Assembly: GCA_004168015.1 (NCBI GenBank)
Contig: SEYW01000003.1
Span: 124,001-188,000 of the forward strand
Direction of reading: 5' to 3'
Length of the DNA: 64,000 bases
From: Methylolobus aquaticus
GTDB taxonomy: Bacteria > Pseudomonadota > Gammaproteobacteria > Methylococcales > Methylococcaceae
A program made the translations under genes and the position numbers. Shown one piece after another: positions 54,449 through 63,894 of the stretch (the stretch's first letter is position 1; the number at the start of each line of letters is the position of its first letter). The notes beneath the pieces were generated by a model. The model saw only the letters and a list, made by a program, of their open reading frames with translations. It was not told the origin of the DNA and ran no database searches.

Positions 54449-55561
54449 CTAGGGTTCGCAGGTGCCTGTTTTCAGGCACTGAATCTTGTCGTTACGCCAG
54501 GTTTCGATCGCTGCCCACGGACCGAGAATCCGTTGCCTGTTGGAAAAGGGTTCAGTCGGATAGTTGCAGCCGCTCCACCATGCCGCCGGCTTGAAGAGCG
54601 TATTGGGCAGGTTGGTAACGGGATCGTTCTCGCAGAACATCGTGCCTGAATAGGCGACAGGGCGAGCCTGCAGATTGATGTAACCGGCGATGTCGAGAGC
54701 ATCCTGGGTCTTCAGGGTGCCGGGCTTGCCAAACGGCATGTGGTTTCTGATCACGCCGGCAAGGTTCGGGGTCTGGATGTAGGCCGCGCCCATGGTCCAC
54801 GCACGCCGACCCCAGAGCGAGGGCACGCGCGGACGCCCCTCGTCCGACCGCAGCTTGCCCATGCCCGGACCGTCGGCATCGTGGCACGAACTGCAGCCCC
54901 GATCTTTGTACAGCGCCTTGCCTCGGGTGGCATTGGCAGACATCGTCTTCCAGTTCGGGTCCACGATCGGCATAGCCTCGCCGGGCATCGTGCGCCATCC
55001 AGTGGACGTCTTCATGGCGGGGTCCGTGACGCTATCGCGTACCCAGTTGATGTAGGCGACGATCTTGTTCATGACGTCGCTGTCCTTGTCGATCACATTG
55101 CCGCCGCCGCCGCAGTTCTTGATGCAGTCATTGATCGCGTCCTTGAGATCGCGGTTGTAGTTGAAGCTCCGGAAGTAAGGCAGGCTCGTATATTTGTCCG
55201 GCGATTGGTACACGGGGTTACCGCCCGGGGTCTGTGCCGAACCGAAGTGGCAGGACGTGCAGGCATTGGGCGAAACGAAGATCGTCGAGCCGTCGGGGTT
55301 CTTGATGTTGCCGTTGGGCCCGATGGTGTTGGTCGTGTCGTGGGTGTAGCTGAAGCCGTCGATCACATCCTGAGGAGCGTCATCGATATTGCGGCACTGC
55401 AGCCATGTCGCGTTTTCCTCGCAGTTCGGCACGACGATCTTGTCGCCCTTGCCATCAAGTCCCAGTGCCTGGCCGTCGGCGGAGCTGCCTCCGGAGAAGC
55501 TCGTGGCATTCGCTATGCCGCACATCAATGTGGCCAGCAGCGCTGAAGTTATTGTTCTCAT
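54449..55561 (-). CDS. Dihaem cytochrome c, TsdA (thiosulfate dehydrogenase)-like
   Basis: 370 residues from the ATG at 55561; the longer frame lacks homology. Signal peptide about 1-19 (cleavage near ANA-TSF). Haem sites: C101-T-S-C104-H105 and C223-S-S-C226-H227. The C-terminal domain (ATRGKALYKDRGCSSCHDADGPG, PSLWG, NHMPFGKPGTL, DIAGYI) is like the TsdA second domain; TsdA couples two thiosulfate to tetrathionate or the reverse. Extra Cys at 47, 56, 146 and 150 are unusual. Thiosulfate specificity is not proven by sequence. It diverges from the 331-residue hypothetical gene. Confidence 0.8.
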   Translation of the reverse strand: MRTITSALLATLMCGIANATSFSGGSSADGQALGLDGKGDKIVVPNCEENATWLQCRNIDDAPQDVIDGFSYTHDTTNTIGPNGNIKNPDGSTIFVSPNACTSCHFGSAQTPGGNPVYQSPDKYTSLPYFRSFNYNRDLKDAINDCIKNCGGGGNVIDKDSDVMNKIVAYINWVRDSVTDPAMKTSTGWRTMPGEAMPIVDPNWKTMSANATRGKALYKDRGCSSCHDADGPGMGKLRSDEGRPRVPSLWGRRAWTMGAAYIQTPNLAGVIRNHMPFGKPGTLKTQDALDIAGYINLQARPVAYSGTMFCENDPVTNLPNTLFKPAAWWSGCNYPTEPFSNRQRILGPWAAIETWRNDKIQCLKTGTCEP

Positions 55562-56082
55562 TATGAACCCCCGTTCAAGGCGGAAAGAGTGGGCCGATGG
55601 GCGATACCCGTAGGCGTGCTCGCGGGCTTGCCCAGCGTTGGCAGTCATTGCATCCTGCGACGCAATGTCACACTGAGTGCATGCCTTGCATGAGCGAGAA
55701 GGTTCAAGGGTGGGGCTGACCGCCTTGTTGCTTCTGACGAGGGGGCAATCGGTAAGCCGGCGATAAGACCAAGGCCGGGGCGGCTTTGGATCAAGCGACG
55801 GGCAGCCCGACCTTTGCGTACTGCGGCGTCCGTCTGCCCCAGTGTTGGGAGGAACAACGGCGGCCGTCTTGCGCAATAGTGCATGCCAATGTGCGATGCT
55901 TGCCAAAGCCCCACAAGTCCTTTAGTTTCCTACGGGATTTCAAGGGCCACGAGGGTCTTGCCGACACTGCCGCGGCGCGGACTTCCTATGGGTCCTTGCG
56001 ATGCTCCATCCGGCGATCCTCACCGAGGTCCCGCGGAGCCGCGCCGAACCTGTTGATTCCGGGTCTACCGAGGAGCCATTCG
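55562..56082. other. 521-bp divergent region between the TsdA-like gene and a hypothetical gene
   Basis: Should hold two promoters. CATTGC at 55646-55651 and GCAATG at 55662-55667 form a 6-bp inverted repeat spaced by ten bases, about 85 bases before the cytochrome start; it could be an operator. The 430-codon open frame running through the right half is unsupported before 56083. Confidence 0.35.
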
Positions 56083-57078
56083 ATGATGCACGATGCCCGA
56101 CACCCCATGAACGGCGGAGCGCCATTGCCATCCGCCCCGTTCGATGGCCACCTGCTCAACCGGCTGTGCAAGGAAACCCTCGCCGGCTCGGGCGACGAGG
56201 CGCTGCTGGCGCGTCTGCAGCAGGCCTATCCGGAGTATCCGCTGCGTATCGCACGCAAGGGGCACGAGTGGTACCGCTTGGGCGGCATCATCAAGCCCGA
56301 CGGCACCCGCGTCGCGCCGGATGTCAACGAGTGGGCGGAGCGCACGTTCATCGAGTGCGGACAGAACTTCAACACGCTGCTGGACCATTGCGAGACCGAG
56401 CGCTTCCTGGTCACGCAGCACAGCGGCGTCAGCCTGTATCTGGTCGCCGAGACCGGCCCGAACGCCGAGGATTTCGTGCAGATCGAGGTGGATCGGACCC
56501 AGGAGTTCGCGCATCGCTATCTGATCGACGACGCCCAGTTGCCGGAGGATCTGGAGGAACTCATAGACCCGATCGATCCGGTCAACGTCGAACCCTTCGC
56601 AATTGGGCCACCGCGTTATACCTACCGGCGCAAGACCGACGTCGCGCTGTTCATGCAGGAACTCGGGCGCCATCGCGCTGACCGTCACCCGGCTCAGCGG
56701 TTCATGGACGATTGGAACCGCAGCAGCGCCGGTGTGGACAAGCGCTTCTGCGAACCCTGGAGCCTGCGCCTGTTCCAGCATATCGGCCGTCACGGAGAGC
56801 AGATCATGAACGTCGAGATCGTGCGCAATCCTCTCGGCGACGTGCCCCGTCTGGAAAGCGCTGAAGGCAGGAAGGGCAAAGCGCTGGCGACCTTGATCGG
56901 GCGCTTCGACAGCCAGGCCGGCTATCCCTTCGCGTGGTACTTCCATATGCTGAAAGGCCTGGTTTCGCCGCATGTCGGGGAGGCAGTCAGCCGGGACCTG
57001 ACCAACGACTACGCTTATCTGCCGGCGCGCGATGCCGCGATCGTGAAGGACTGGGCGGCTACTCCCTACTGTCTCTGA
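56083..57078 (+). CDS. Hypothetical protein, 331 residues
   Basis: Not recognised. The ATG pair at 56083/56086 follows GAGGAG. No signal peptide or transmembrane helix; the product is rich in charged and aromatic residues (WYRLGGIIKPDGTRVAPDVNEW, TYRRKTDVALFMQELGRH, WSLRLFQHIG) and has many His and Cys. Conserved-looking features include HCETERF and PFAWYFHMLKG. It is probably cytoplasmic. It sits between the TsdA-like gene and rnfA, transcribed towards rnf but 294 bases away. Confidence 0.6.
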   Translation: MMHDARHPMNGGAPLPSAPFDGHLLNRLCKETLAGSGDEALLARLQQAYPEYPLRIARKGHEWYRLGGIIKPDGTRVAPDVNEWAERTFIECGQNFNTLLDHCETERFLVTQHSGVSLYLVAETGPNAEDFVQIEVDRTQEFAHRYLIDDAQLPEDLEELIDPIDPVNVEPFAIGPPRYTYRRKTDVALFMQELGRHRADRHPAQRFMDDWNRSSAGVDKRFCEPWSLRLFQHIGRHGEQIMNVEIVRNPLGDVPRLESAEGRKGKALATLIGRFDSQAGYPFAWYFHMLKGLVSPHVGEAVSRDLTNDYAYLPARDAAIVKDWAATPYCL

Positions 57079-57372
57079 CTCAGCGCGCGCCGCAAAGCCC
57101 GCTCTGAGCTGCCGGTTCCCGTCACCGCTCCGGGGGCCGGCGCGGCCCACTCCCTCCAGTCTGCGGCGGTGCTGCCGGAGTCTTTGTTTGAAATCTGACA
57201 AAGGCGCGGAATAGCGCCGGGCCCTGTGACTTTCCCGACAAGGTGCCCTCCCCAGGTTCCCTTCCCGACACAGGCCAAATTCCTCACTCCGCAGGCGGTT
57301 GAACCCCGGTCCTGACGCTGGCACAAGGCATGCTTGTTCCCTAAGCGTAACCCGCTTCAGGACACGACAGGC

Positions 57373-57954
57373 GTGAATGACTACCTGATGGTTTTGCTGG
57401 GCTCGGCGCTCGTCAACAACGTCGTGCTGGTCAAGTTCCTCGGCTTGTGCCCCTTCATGGGGGTTTCCAAGAAGATCGACTCGGCCATCGGCATGGGGTT
57501 TGCGACGACCTTCGTGCTGACCCTGACCGCCGTGGCGAGTTGGGTCATCGAGCACTTCATTCTGATCCCGCTCGGCATCGGTTTCCTGCGCATCCTGTCA
57601 TTCATCCTCGTGATTGCCGCGGTCGTGCAGTTCACCGAGATGGTCGTGCGCAAGACCAGCCCGGTGCTGTATCAGGGACTGGGCATTTTCCTGCCGCTGA
57701 TCACCACGAATTGCGCGGTGCTTGGGGTTGCGTTGCTGAACATCCAGCAGGACTACGACTTCCTGCACAGTGCGCTGTTCGGTTTCGGCTCTGCCCTGGG
57801 CTTCACACTGGTGATGGCCATTTTTGCCGGCATCCGGGAACGCATCGCGCTGCTGGCGGTGCCCGATGTTTTCTCGGGCGCGCCCATCGCGTTCATCACC
57901 GCCGGCATTCTGTCGCTGGCATTCATGGGTTTCGCGGGCTTGAACACACACTAG
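57373..57954 (+). CDS. rnfA: Rnf electron transport complex subunit RnfA
   Basis: 193 residues, the E. coli RnfA length, from the GTG at 57373; an ATG at 57388 would remove the first five residues. Six transmembrane helices. [18 protein letters not shown] and [14 protein letters not shown] supply the two Cys that hold the membrane-embedded Fe-S centre with RnfE. First gene of the rnf operon. Confidence 0.96.
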   Translation: MNDYLMVLLGSALVNNVVLVKFLGLCPFMGVSKKIDSAIGMGFATTFVLTLTAVASWVIEHFILIPLGIGFLRILSFILVIAAVVQFTEMVVRKTSPVLYQGLGIFLPLITTNCAVLGVALLNIQQDYDFLHSALFGFGSALGFTLVMAIFAGIRERIALLAVPDVFSGAPIAFITAGILSLAFMGFAGLNTH

Positions 57955-57973
57955 CGTCGGATCGGGAAAGCGG

Positions 57974-58522
57974 ATGTACATACTCTTCGCCATCATCAGT
58001 CTGACCGGAATGGGCTTGTGTCTCGGCTTTCTGCTCGGGGCCGCGGCACGTTATCTCAAGGTGGAAGCCAACCCGTTGATCGAGGAGATCGAGGCCCTGA
58101 TGCCCGGCTCCCAGTGCGGGCAGTGCGGTTACCCCGGCTGCCGGCCCGCGGCCGAGGCCTTGGTCGCGGGCGAGGCGCCGGCTACGCTGTGTCCGCCGGG
58201 CGGGCGGGCGCTGGCCGAACAGCTCGCGAACAAGTTGTCCATCGATCTCGATTTGTCGGATGTCGAAGACCAGGTGCCGATGGTGGCCCGCGTCGACGAA
58301 TCCAACTGCATCGGCTGTACCCGGTGCTACAAGGTCTGCCCGACCGACGCCCTCGTCGGGGCTCCCAAGCAGATCCACGCGGTCGTCGCCGATGCCTGCA
58401 TCGCCTGCGCCAAGTGTGTCGATGTCTGTCCGACCGAATGCCTCCGTATCCAGCCGGTCAAGGTGACGCTGCGCAACTGGCGCTGGCCCAACCCCGAAGC
58501 GGCTCCGGCCAAGGCGGCATGA
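57974..58522 (+). CDS. rnfB: Rnf complex subunit RnfB (Fe-S)
   Basis: 182 residues. N-terminal transmembrane helix (about 4-24), a 4Fe-4S motif CGQCGYPGC followed by distal Cys, and two ferredoxin-type sites CIGCTRCYKVCP and CIACAKCVDVCP. RnfB takes electrons from ferredoxin at the cytoplasmic face. It lies 19 bases after rnfA and overlaps rnfC by four bases. Confidence 0.96.
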   Translation: MYILFAIISLTGMGLCLGFLLGAAARYLKVEANPLIEEIEALMPGSQCGQCGYPGCRPAAEALVAGEAPATLCPPGGRALAEQLANKLSIDLDLSDVEDQVPMVARVDESNCIGCTRCYKVCPTDALVGAPKQIHAVVADACIACAKCVDVCPTECLRIQPVKVTLRNWRWPNPEAAPAKAA

Positions 58523-60015
58523 CCATGTGGCCCTTCGCTTTCACTACCTTCTGGTCCCGCCCGAAAATTCGCGGCGGCGTTCATCCCGAGCCGCGCAAGG
58601 AGGCGACCGCCGGGCTGTCGATCGATAGCGACTTCCCGTTGCCGGAGAAGCTCTATCTGTCGCTGCAGCAGCATGTCGGGCAGCCCGCCGAGCCGGTCGT
58701 CCGGGTCGGAGATCGGGTCCGCAAGGGACAGTTACTGGCGGCGAGTCAGGGGAATATCTCCGCGCCGGTTCATGCGCCGACCTCGGGAGTCGTCTTCGAC
58801 TTGATGGATTACCCCGCGGCTCACCCTTCGGCGTTGCCGACGCCGACACTGGTGCTGGAACCCGATGGCGAGGACCAGTGGCTGGACGTGCTCGACGCGA
58901 CCGACCCGTTCAGCCTGAGCCCCGAGGAGATTTCCAAGCGAGTGGGCGCTGCAGGCATTGTGGGCATGGGGGGCGCCGCGTTCCCGTCGGCTGTCAAACT
59001 GAACCTGGGCCGCCGGAACCGGATCGAAACCCTGCTGATCAACGGCGGCGAGTGCGAGCCCTATCTGACCTGCGACGACCGACTGATGCGCGAACGCGCG
59101 GCCGATATCGTCGACGGCATCCGCATCATGCTGCGGGCCCTGGAATGCAGCCGCGCCATCGTCGGCATCGAGGACAACAAGCCCGAGGCCTATGCCGCGA
59201 TGTGCGAGGCGGCCGCGCCCTTCGCCGCCGCTGTGGAGGTCGCCCTGGTGCCGTCCCTCTATCCGATGGGCTGGGACAAACAACTGATAGGCTACCTGAC
59301 CGGCAAGGAAGTCCCGGCCGACGGCCGCTCCGCCGACGTCGGCGTACTGATGCACAACGTCGCCACGGCCTATGCGATCCAGCAAGCCATCCGCTTCGGC
59401 AAGCCGCTGATCAGCCGTGTCGTGACAGTCTCCGGCAAGGCGGTCGGGACCCCGCGAAACGTGGAGGCGCCGATCGGGACGCCGCTGGCCGACCTGCTCG
59501 CCTACTGCGACCTCGAGCCCGAGACGGCCACCCGCTACATCATGGGCGGACCGATGATGGGCGATGTGCTGCCGCACCCCAACGTCCCGCTAGTCAAGGG
59601 TGCCTGCGGCATTCTCGCGCTGACCGACGCGGAAGTCGCCGCATCCGATGCGAAGGCCTGTATCCGCTGTTCCCGCTGCGTTGCCGCCTGTCCCGCCGGC
59701 CTGATGCCGCTGGAGATGATGACGCGCATCAGGGCGGGGCAACTCGAATCCGCCGTCGGCTACGGGCTCAAGGACTGCATCAGTTGCGGCTCGTGCTCTT
59801 ATGTCTGTCCCTCGGAAATCCCGCTAGTTCAGTATTTCAAATACGCGAGCAGCGAGCTGATCGGGCGGCAGCAGGCCCAGCTCAAGGCCGAACAGACCAA
59901 ACGCCTGGCCGAGGAAAAGCAGGCCCGCATCGCTCGCTACAAGGCTGAGCAGGCCGCGTTGGCCGCCGCACGCAGGGCCAAGAGCCAGCAACGCAAGGCG
60001 GAGGAAGCGGCATGA
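58519..60015 (+). CDS. rnfC: Rnf complex subunit RnfC (NADH/Fe-S)
   Basis: 498 residues from the ATG at 58519, which overlaps the rnfB stop (ATGA). GIRGGVHP-type start, NADH/FMN-binding GIVGMGGAAFPSAVKL, and two 4Fe-4S sites CIRCSRCVAACPAGLMP and CISCGSCSYVCPSEIP. A Lys/Glu/Ala coiled-coil tail (about 435-498) is typical of gammaproteobacterial RnfC. It is the NAD-reactive subunit. Confidence 0.96.
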   Translation: MTMWPFAFTTFWSRPKIRGGVHPEPRKEATAGLSIDSDFPLPEKLYLSLQQHVGQPAEPVVRVGDRVRKGQLLAASQGNISAPVHAPTSGVVFDLMDYPAAHPSALPTPTLVLEPDGEDQWLDVLDATDPFSLSPEEISKRVGAAGIVGMGGAAFPSAVKLNLGRRNRIETLLINGGECEPYLTCDDRLMRERAADIVDGIRIMLRALECSRAIVGIEDNKPEAYAAMCEAAAPFAAAVEVALVPSLYPMGWDKQLIGYLTGKEVPADGRSADVGVLMHNVATAYAIQQAIRFGKPLISRVVTVSGKAVGTPRNVEAPIGTPLADLLAYCDLEPETATRYIMGGPMMGDVLPHPNVPLVKGACGILALTDAEVAASDAKACIRCSRCVAACPAGLMPLEMMTRIRAGQLESAVGYGLKDCISCGSCSYVCPSEIPLVQYFKYASSELIGRQQAQLKAEQTKRLAEEKQARIARYKAEQAALAAARRAKSQQRKAEEAA

Positions 60016-61094
60016 GTCGAACCGTACCGGCCCTTCTGCGCGCGCAGCCCGACAGCCAGGTCCAGGCGATCATGGGCCAGGTCATGCTGGCGCTGATTCC
60101 GGCGACGGCCTTCGGTCTGTTCCTGTTCGGGCTTCCGGCGGTGTTCCTGTTCGCCGTGACCGTGCTGGCCGCGCTGGGCTTCGAAGCGATGTGCCTTTCG
60201 CTGGCTGGTAAGCCGGTCAAGTCCACATTACTGGATGGGTCGGCGGTGCTGACAGGGTGGTTGCTCGCGATGACCCTACCGCCCTGGGCTCCCTGGTGGA
60301 TCGGCGTGGTGGGCTCGGGTCTGGCGATCGTGATCGGCAAGCAGGTCTTCGGCGGGCTCGGCCAGAACATTTTCAATCCGGCCATGCTGGCGCGCGTCGC
60401 GCTTCTGGTGTCATTTCCGCTGGAGATGACGACATGGGCCAACGTTGCACCCCCATTGTCGGACGGAGCAAGGGGGCTGTTCGATAGCCTCGCGATCACC
60501 TTTGGCGCGTCGCCGGTCCCGGACGGAATGACGGGTGCGACGATGATCGGGCACATCAAGACCGAGTTCTCACAGGGACATGGTCTCGAGCACGCGTATA
60601 GCGCCGGCGATTATGATGTGGTCAAGTCCTTTCTGGGGTGGTCGCGTGGCAGTCTCGGGGAGAAGTCGTCGGTGTTGCTGCTACTCGGTGGGCTCTGGAT
60701 GCTACGCCGAAAGCTCATCACCTGGCACATCCCGGTTTCGATGTTGCTGACGGTGTCGGTGTTGGCCGGTATATTCGCCTTCGTGGACGGCGACCGCTAC
60801 CCGGGACCGCTGTTCCACCTGTTCTCCGGCGCCCTGATGTTGGGGGCATTCTTCATTGCGACCGATTACGTCACCTCTCCGAGTAGCCAGGTTGGGCAGC
60901 TGATCTTCGGTGCAGGCTGCGGGTTGATCGTCTTCGTGATCCGCACCTGGGGTGGCTATCCCGAGGGTGTCGGCTTTGCCGTGCTGCTGATGAATGCGAT
61001 GACACCGACCATCGACCACTACGTGCGTCCGCGGATCTATGGCCGCGATCGCAAGGGAAGGCCTCTGGATCTGCCCGCGGGTAACGACGGATGA
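60012..61094 (+). CDS. rnfD: Rnf complex subunit RnfD (FMN, membrane)
   Basis: 360 residues with ten or so transmembrane helices. The covalent FMN site lies in DGMTGATMI (Thr in GAT). It is part of the ion-translocating core. ATGA overlaps tie it to rnfC and rnfG. Confidence 0.95.
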   Translation: MSRTVPALLRAQPDSQVQAIMGQVMLALIPATAFGLFLFGLPAVFLFAVTVLAALGFEAMCLSLAGKPVKSTLLDGSAVLTGWLLAMTLPPWAPWWIGVVGSGLAIVIGKQVFGGLGQNIFNPAMLARVALLVSFPLEMTTWANVAPPLSDGARGLFDSLAITFGASPVPDGMTGATMIGHIKTEFSQGHGLEHAYSAGDYDVVKSFLGWSRGSLGEKSSVLLLLGGLWMLRRKLITWHIPVSMLLTVSVLAGIFAFVDGDRYPGPLFHLFSGALMLGAFFIATDYVTSPSSQVGQLIFGAGCGLIVFVIRTWGGYPEGVGFAVLLMNAMTPTIDHYVRPRIYGRDRKGRPLDLPAGNDG

Positions 61095-61786
61095 GCAGCG
61101 ATCAGGCACGCCTGCGCGGATCCGCCGCTGGCCGTTGGCAGGCGCTGCGGCGGCAATTCGACGATCTCGACACCCTGCGCCAGCGGCTCGACTATCAGAC
61201 TTACGTGCTGGCGGCGGCGGCCTTGTTGGCCAGCGTGTTGCTGGGGGTGGGCGATCTGGCCACGAAAGGCTCGATCGAGCGTCGCCAGGCCGAAGACCTG
61301 CTCGCGACGCTGGAACAGGTTCTGCCGTCTGGCCTCTACGACAACGATCTGCTGCGGGACTCGGGCACGGTTGCCGATACCGGGGAACAGGGCCTCGGTG
61401 TGGTGCCGGTATATGTGGCCCGCAAGGGTGGTGCGGTGACCGCGGTGGCTTTCAAACTGTCCGCCAAGGGCGGCTATTCTGGTCCAATCGCGCTGGTCAT
61501 GGGCGTCAGTGCTGACGGGGTGGTGCTTGGAACGCGCGTCGTCGCCCACGCCGAAACGCCGGGACTGGGCGACAAGATCGAACGCAACAAGTCGGACTGG
61601 ATCACCTTTTTCGACGGACGTTCCCTGGAGAACACCTCGCCCGAGCGCTGGCGCGTCAAGAAGGACGGCGGCGATTTCGACCAGTTTGCCGGCGCGACCA
61701 TTACGCCGCGGGCGGTCGTCGGCGGCGTTCAGGCCGGCCTCAAGTTCTTTCAGCGGCACCGGGAAGAGCTGCTTTCTCCTCGCTGA
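61091..61786 (+). CDS. rnfG: Rnf complex subunit RnfG (FMN)
   Basis: 231 residues. A single transmembrane helix (about 38-58) anchors a periplasmic FMN-binding domain. The flavin attachment motif reads FAGATIT; the family form is often (S/T)GAT, so the first position is Ala while the acceptor Thr is kept. GLGDKIER is also typical. The N-terminus is unusually long before the helix (about 35 residues). Confidence 0.94.
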   Translation: MSSDQARLRGSAAGRWQALRRQFDDLDTLRQRLDYQTYVLAAAALLASVLLGVGDLATKGSIERRQAEDLLATLEQVLPSGLYDNDLLRDSGTVADTGEQGLGVVPVYVARKGGAVTAVAFKLSAKGGYSGPIALVMGVSADGVVLGTRVVAHAETPGLGDKIERNKSDWITFFDGRSLENTSPERWRVKKDGGDFDQFAGATITPRAVVGGVQAGLKFFQRHREELLSPR

Positions 61787-61798
61787 TGCGGTGATGCC

Positions 61799-62488
61799 AT
61801 GAATCAAGAATTCCGGAAAATTGCCCGCGACGGATTGTGGGACAACAACATCGTCTTCAGCCAGAGCATCGGTCTGTGCCCGCTGCTGGCGGTCACCGGC
61901 ACCGCGACCAACGGCCTGGGCATGGGACTCGCGACAGCCGCCGTCATGGTGGTCTGCAATGTCCTGATATCCCATGGACGGGCGCTGATCCCGCCGGAGA
62001 TCCGCATTCCGATCTTCGTCGTGCTGATCGCGATGGTGGTCACGTTGGTGGACATGGTCATGAATGCCTGGCTGCACGAAATGCACAAGGTATTGGGCCT
62101 GTTCATCCCGCTGATCGTCACGAATTGCGCGATTCTCGGCCGCGTCGAAGCCTTTGCCTCGCGCCGGCCGCTGGCCCAGTCGGCGGCGGACGGTCTGATG
62201 ATGGGCCTCGGGTTCACGCTGGCCCTGGTGGTCCTGGGCGCCGCGCGGGAGATCGTCGGCGCCGGTACGCTGTTCGCCGATGCCGCGCTGCTGATGGGTG
62301 ACTCCTTCGCCTGGCTGGAGACTGTCGTGATAGACCCCTACCGCGGCTTCCTGTTGATGGCCCTGCCGCCGGGCGGGTTCCTGATGCTCGGCTTCATCCT
62401 GGCAGGCAAGAAGTTGATCGATCGCCGGCTGGCGGCCAGACAGCAACGCGCGATGCCGATCGGCGACTCGCTGGCAGAAAATTCCTGA
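61799..62488 (+). CDS. rnfE: Rnf complex subunit RnfE
   Basis: 229 residues with about six transmembrane helices. NIVFSQSIGLCPLLAVT and IPLIVTNCAILGR provide the Cys pair that complements RnfA. It is the last membrane subunit of the complex and lies 12 bases after rnfG. Confidence 0.95.
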   Translation: MNQEFRKIARDGLWDNNIVFSQSIGLCPLLAVTGTATNGLGMGLATAAVMVVCNVLISHGRALIPPEIRIPIFVVLIAMVVTLVDMVMNAWLHEMHKVLGLFIPLIVTNCAILGRVEAFASRRPLAQSAADGLMMGLGFTLALVVLGAAREIVGAGTLFADAALLMGDSFAWLETVVIDPYRGFLLMALPPGGFLMLGFILAGKKLIDRRLAARQQRAMPIGDSLAENS

Positions 62489-62500
62489 CGGGTATCCGGC

Positions 62501-62791
62501 ATGAATGTAGGTGTGTGTTACGCTGATTCGGACCGCCAACTCTGGCTCAGGATGGATGTGCCGGAGGACAGTTCGGTCGAGCAGGCGATCCTGCGCTCGG
62601 GGATACTGAAGCGGTTCCCCGAGATCGATCTGGCGACGCAGAAGGTCGGAATTTTCGGCAAGCTCGTCAAACTCGATGCCCCGGTGAAGGAGGGGGACCG
62701 CATCGAAATCTATCGGCCCATCATCGCCGACCCCAAGACGGTCCGGCGGCGCAGGATCGGCGATGATGATGACGAGGACGACGATGACTGA
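62501..62791 (+). CDS. rnfH: RnfH-family ubiquitin-like protein
   Basis: 96 residues. RnfH signature MNVGVCYADSDRQLWLRMDVPE, SGILKRFPEIDL, VGIFGKLV and EGDRIEIYRP, followed by KTVRRRR and an acidic tail (DDDDEDDDD). Its role is unclear; it often sits near rnf or ratA. Twelve bases after rnfE, it is probably co-transcribed. Confidence 0.93.
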   Translation: MNVGVCYADSDRQLWLRMDVPEDSSVEQAILRSGILKRFPEIDLATQKVGIFGKLVKLDAPVKEGDRIEIYRPIIADPKTVRRRRIGDDDDEDDDD

Positions 62792-62857
62792 TCGTTCGCC
62801 GGAGGGTCCAAGGGCTGGAGTGAAACAAGACAACGTTAACCTGGATATATCGGAATA

Positions 62858-63322
62858 ATGAAAGGCGACAGCAAAGTCATCGAATACCTCAATCGCGTAC
62901 TGCTGAACGAACTCACGGCGATCAATCAGTATTTCCTCCACGCCCGCATGTTCAAGAACTGGGGCTTCAAGAAGCTCAACGAGCACGAATACAAGGAATC
63001 GATCGACGAGATGAAGCACGCCGATCTGGTGATCGAGCGCGTGTTGTTCCTCGAAGGCCTGCCCAACCTGCAGGACCTCGGGAAGCTGCGCATCGGCGAG
63101 AACGTCCAGGAGTGCCTCAGCTGCGACCTGCTGCTGGAGCATGACGCGCTGCCGGTGCTGAAGGAGGCGATCGCCCATTGTGAGAGCGTCGGTGACTACG
63201 TCAGCCGCGAACTCTTCGAGCACATCCTGGAGAGCGAGGAAGAGCACGTCGACTGGCTGGAAACGCAGTTGGGCCTGATTCAGGCGATCGGGCTCGAGAA
63301 TTACCTCCAGTCCGGCGTGTGA
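62858..63322 (+). CDS. bfr: Bacterioferritin
   Basis: 154 residues. Ferroxidase ligands Glu18, Glu51, His54, Glu94, Glu127 and His130 and haem ligand Met52 are all present at the E. coli numbering. It stores iron as a 24-mer with haem between subunits. It is 66 bases after rnfH, in an AT-richer gap that likely has its own promoter. Confidence 0.97.
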   Translation: MKGDSKVIEYLNRVLLNELTAINQYFLHARMFKNWGFKKLNEHEYKESIDEMKHADLVIERVLFLEGLPNLQDLGKLRIGENVQECLSCDLLLEHDALPVLKEAIAHCESVGDYVSRELFEHILESEEEHVDWLETQLGLIQAIGLENYLQSGV

Positions 63323-63531
63323 CCGGACGGGTGCCAGGCCCGCGTGCGCGTTCCCTGCGTCGTCGCGCCGGCCCAGTCGCGCTGTGAGCCGGGTGCCTTA
63401 GTCCCGGTGGCGGGGCCGTTTACGGACTCTCTCTCCGCCCATGGTCGGTTCCCGCCGACGACGGCTGACAAGGCGGGCGGCACCGGAACGGTCCCCGTGC
63501 CCACGACTACATGCGATGCGGAGAGGGAGAA

Positions 63532-63894
63532 ATGAGCGAACGAAACTGGGACAAACGGGGTGAAGCGATCTGTGCGCGTCTCGTGACCGAGATGCACAAG
63601 CTGGGCTTCATGCCCGGGCAGTTGCGTGACAAGCCGGTTTACGCCCAGGCGGCGTTCGAGACCAGCCGCGACCCTTACAGCGGGATGAACACACTGTGCG
63701 CATCCTGGAAGAACGCGACCGGCGCGCGCGTGGGATTGATGAAATTCCATGGCGATGGCTCGTTCTATGCTGAGTACGACGTCGTTCAGCCGCATCCGCG
63801 CGATCCTCGCTGGTTCGTGGAAAGCGTGGTGGCCTGGGGGCGCGACGAGGTCATCAAGAGCGAGGCCAAGCTCCTGCCCGCACTCGGGGAATGA
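63532..63894 (+). CDS. Hypothetical protein, 120 residues
   Basis: Not recognised. GAGAGGGAGAA precedes the ATG. The product is soluble, with two short motifs that look conserved (GFMPGQLRDKPVYAQAAF and LMKFHGDGSFYAEYDV) and a C-terminal helix. No signal peptide. It stands 209 bases after bfr and has no further gene before the window ends; 63895-64000 shows nothing recognisable. Confidence 0.65.
   Translation: MSERNWDKRGEAICARLVTEMHKLGFMPGQLRDKPVYAQAAFETSRDPYSGMNTLCASWKNATGARVGLMKFHGDGSFYAEYDVVQPHPRDPRWFVESVVAWGRDEVIKSEAKLLPALGE

Noticed and set aside
61037-63247. 736-codon minus-strand open frame
   Set aside because: Antisense to rnfG, rnfE, rnfH and bfr; composition typical of high-GC shadows.
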